NCBI GenBank assembly: GCA_009779525.1
Contig: WREB01000039.1
Coordinates: 1-7,991, forward strand
DNA length: 7,991 nt
Reading direction: 5' to 3'
Origin: Defluviitaleaceae bacterium
GTDB lineage: Bacteria; Bacillota_A; Clostridia; Lachnospirales; WQUN01
The position numbers and the translations under genes were made by a program. Below are positions 6,647 to 7,991 of the stretch, in pieces. Numbering within the stretch: the first letter of the stretch is position 1; the number at the start of each line of letters is the position of its first letter. Below the pieces are notes generated by a model that saw nothing but the letters and a program-made list of their open reading frames with translations, did no database searches and was not told the DNA's origin.

Positions 6647-7479
6647 ACGTGATCGGCGTGCGGTTTAAGAACGTCGGGAAAATATATTATTTCGACCCGT
6701 GCGGCGTAGACGTCCCATGCGACGCCCCCGTGATCGTCGAGACGGTGCGCGGCACGGAGTACGGTATCGCTACGCTCGACTACCGCGAGATAGACGGCGA
6801 AAAAATCGTGCAGCCCCTTAAAAAACTTATACGGCTCGCGACAAGCGACGACACGGTCCAGGAAGAGAGCAACCGGAAGCGCGAAAAGGAAGCGCACGAG
6901 ATCTGCCAGGCCAAAATAAAGGAACACGACCTCGAGATGCACTTAGTCGACGTCGAGATGACCTTCGATTTAAACAAGATAATTTTTTATTTCACCGCGG
7001 ACGGGCGCGTCGATTTTCGCGAACTCGTCAAGGACCTGGCTTCGGTATTTAGGACGCGGATCGAGCTCAGGCAGATAGGGGTCCGCGACGAGGCGAAAAT
7101 TTTAAACGGCATCGGGATATGCGGCCTGACGCTTTGCTGCGCGACGTTTCTCGACGAATTCCAGCCGGTTTCGATAAAAATGGCAAAGGAGCAGAGCCTT
7201 TCGCTTAACCCTTCCAAGATATCGGGCATCTGCGGGCGGCTGATGTGCTGCCTCAAATACGAAGAGGAAACGTACGAATTCTTAAACCGCAACATTCCCG
7301 GCGCGGGCGATCTGGTCCGAACCCCCGACGGCGACGGCGAGGTAATATCGGTCAACGTGCTAAGGCAGCTTGCCCGCGTCGCGGTGAGGAAGCGAAAGGG
7401 AGACGACGCCGCGGTATCGGTTTACGCGATAGAAGAAATAAGCATACTGGAGAGGCGGTCTTCGCCGGAAGGCGAATGA
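6643..7479 (+). CDS. ricT: RicT (YaaT), Ric complex subunit with PSP1 domain
   Basis: With RicA (YmcA) and RicF (YlbF) this protein forms the Ric complex, which in B. subtilis binds iron-sulfur clusters and directs RNase Y in mRNA maturation; it also affects sporulation, competence and biofilm formation. From ATG 6643 the protein has 278 residues, close to the usual 275. The N-terminus reads VIGVRFKNVGKIYYFDP. The PSP1 core lies at about 60-145 and includes FYFTADGRVDFRELVKDLA. Six cysteines occur in two clusters, C160/C165/C166 (GICGLTLCC) and C197/C202/C203 (GICGRLMCC), matching the conserved cluster ligands. A further block is PVSIKMAKEQSLSLNP. The ATG overlaps the holB stop (ATGA) and is preceded by GGAGGT. 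The end overlaps yabB in the same way, so holB-yaaT-yabB is a tight translational unit. The C-terminal 50 residues are charged and less conserved. RicA and RicF are not in this window. Confidence 0.95.
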   Translation: MNVIGVRFKNVGKIYYFDPCGVDVPCDAPVIVETVRGTEYGIATLDYREIDGEKIVQPLKKLIRLATSDDTVQEESNRKREKEAHEICQAKIKEHDLEMHLVDVEMTFDLNKIIFYFTADGRVDFRELVKDLASVFRTRIELRQIGVRDEAKILNGIGICGLTLCCATFLDEFQPVSIKMAKEQSLSLNPSKISGICGRLMCCLKYEEETYEFLNRNIPGAGDLVRTPDGDGEVISVNVLRQLARVAVRKRKGDDAAVSVYAIEEISILERRSSPEGE

Positions 7480-7991
7480 ATGGGTTCGCATCCTATGTTA
7501 AGGAAGGCGAACGCCTCGACGACTTGCAATTAAACGGCCTTTATATAATCCAAAACCCGTCGCACTTTTGCTTCGGCGGCGATTCGGTCGGGCTCGCCGA
7601 TTTCGCCTCGGTTAAGGCGGGCGAAACCGTCGCCGACCTTTGCACCGGTTCCGGAGTGATCCCAATCCTGCTATCGGCGAAGACGCGGGCGCGTTCGTTC
7701 GTCGGAATCGAAATAATTACCGAAGTCGCCGAAATGGCGCGCCGCAGCGTTTTAATGAACGGGCTTGGCGACAGGATCGAAATAATTAACGACGACATAA
7801 AAAACGCGCCGGATATGTTTAAAAACGGCGCGTTCGACGTGGTTACCGCAAACCCGCCGTACCACAGGGGCGGGCTGCGCAGTCCGGGGATCGCCAAGGC
7901 TTCGGCGAAACACGAGATAAGCTGCCAGCTCCCGCAATTGATTTCCGTTTCAGCGGCGCTGCTTAAAAACGGCGGCCGCCTCTATGTCTCG
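7476..7991 (+). CDS. yabB: tRNA adenine-N6 methyltransferase, YabB/TrmN6 family (partial, cut by right edge)
   Basis: A SAM-dependent methyltransferase of the class that modifies adenine in tRNA (TrmN6 acts on A37 of tRNA-Val in E. coli). The first 172 residues are present. The SAM-binding motif I is VADLCTGSGVIPILLS (52-67), motif II ends with G-I-E-I at 77-80, and the catalytic NPPY is at 126-129, followed by the usual RGGLRSP stretch. The N-terminus ERLDDLQLNGLYIIQ and FCFGGDSVGLADF match the YabB/TrmN6 start. ATG 7476 overlaps the yaaT stop (ATGA), with GGAAGG at 7467-7472 very close upstream. A second ATG at 7480 is in another frame. About the last third of the protein lies outside the window. 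Exact tRNA target is inferred from family only; the symbol follows the conserved neighbourhood. Confidence 0.9.
   Translation, partial: MNGFASYVKEGERLDDLQLNGLYIIQNPSHFCFGGDSVGLADFASVKAGETVADLCTGSGVIPILLSAKTRARSFVGIEIITEVAEMARRSVLMNGLGDRIEIINDDIKNAPDMFKNGAFDVVTANPPYHRGGLRSPGIAKASAKHEISCQLPQLISVSAALLKNGGRLYVS

Noticed and set aside
6196..6942. Open - strand frame of 248 codons antisense to holB and yaaT.
   Set aside because: No family features or ribosome site; it shadows two strong + strand genes.
1..7991. CRISPR arrays, insertion sequences, tRNA or rRNA genes, phage or toxin-antitoxin genes.
   Set aside because: No direct repeats, transposase motifs, tRNA-like folds or such genes were seen; apart from the left-edge junction the window is ordinary chromosomal coding DNA.

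Overview
The window looks like chromosomal DNA from a GC-rich member of the Bacillota, probably Clostridia-type. The right half carries the gene run yaaQ-yaaR-holB-yaaT-yabB in the order known from Bacillus subtilis. The proteins are close in length and motif to those families: a 109-residue DarA/YaaQ, a 146-residue YaaR, and a RicT with all six cluster cysteines. Coding density is high, everything complete is on the + strand, and start signals are mostly good Shine-Dalgarno sites. I cannot name the genus.

Left half (about 1-4774), signalling. The window opens on a broken hybrid histidine kinase. Bases 1-60 encode, on the - strand, the typical linker that precedes the phospho-accepting histidine. 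From about base 53 the + strand encodes the last strand of a kinase ATPase domain followed by two receiver domains. The kinase core that should lie between them is absent and the two pieces point away from each other, so there is an inversion junction at about 52-70. Next come a REC-GAF-PAS-HisKA-HATPase kinase (1039-3072) and a membrane-bound dCache-HAMP-GGDEF diguanylate cyclase with an intact I-site (3107-4774). Short gaps suggest these three are co-transcribed and may form a phosphorelay plus c-di-GMP output module.

Right half (4775-7991), housekeeping. An extended -10 promoter at 4803-4811 starts a unit of yaaQ (c-di-AMP-binding PII-like protein DarA) and yaaR (DUF327). A strong intrinsic terminator follows at 5638-5680. 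Then come holB (DNA polymerase III delta'), yaaT/ricT (Ric complex, RNase Y specificity) and yabB/trmN6 (tRNA adenine methyltransferase, cut by the window end). These last three are linked by two 4-base ATGA stop/start overlaps. A possible promoter for holB is embedded in the terminator stem. Compared with B. subtilis, tmk is missing upstream of yaaQ (its place is taken by the cyclase) and yabA is missing between yaaT and yabB.

The most notable items are the inversion junction through a kinase gene, the degenerate first receiver domain, and the terminator with an embedded promoter candidate ahead of a holB gene whose start codon is unclear.
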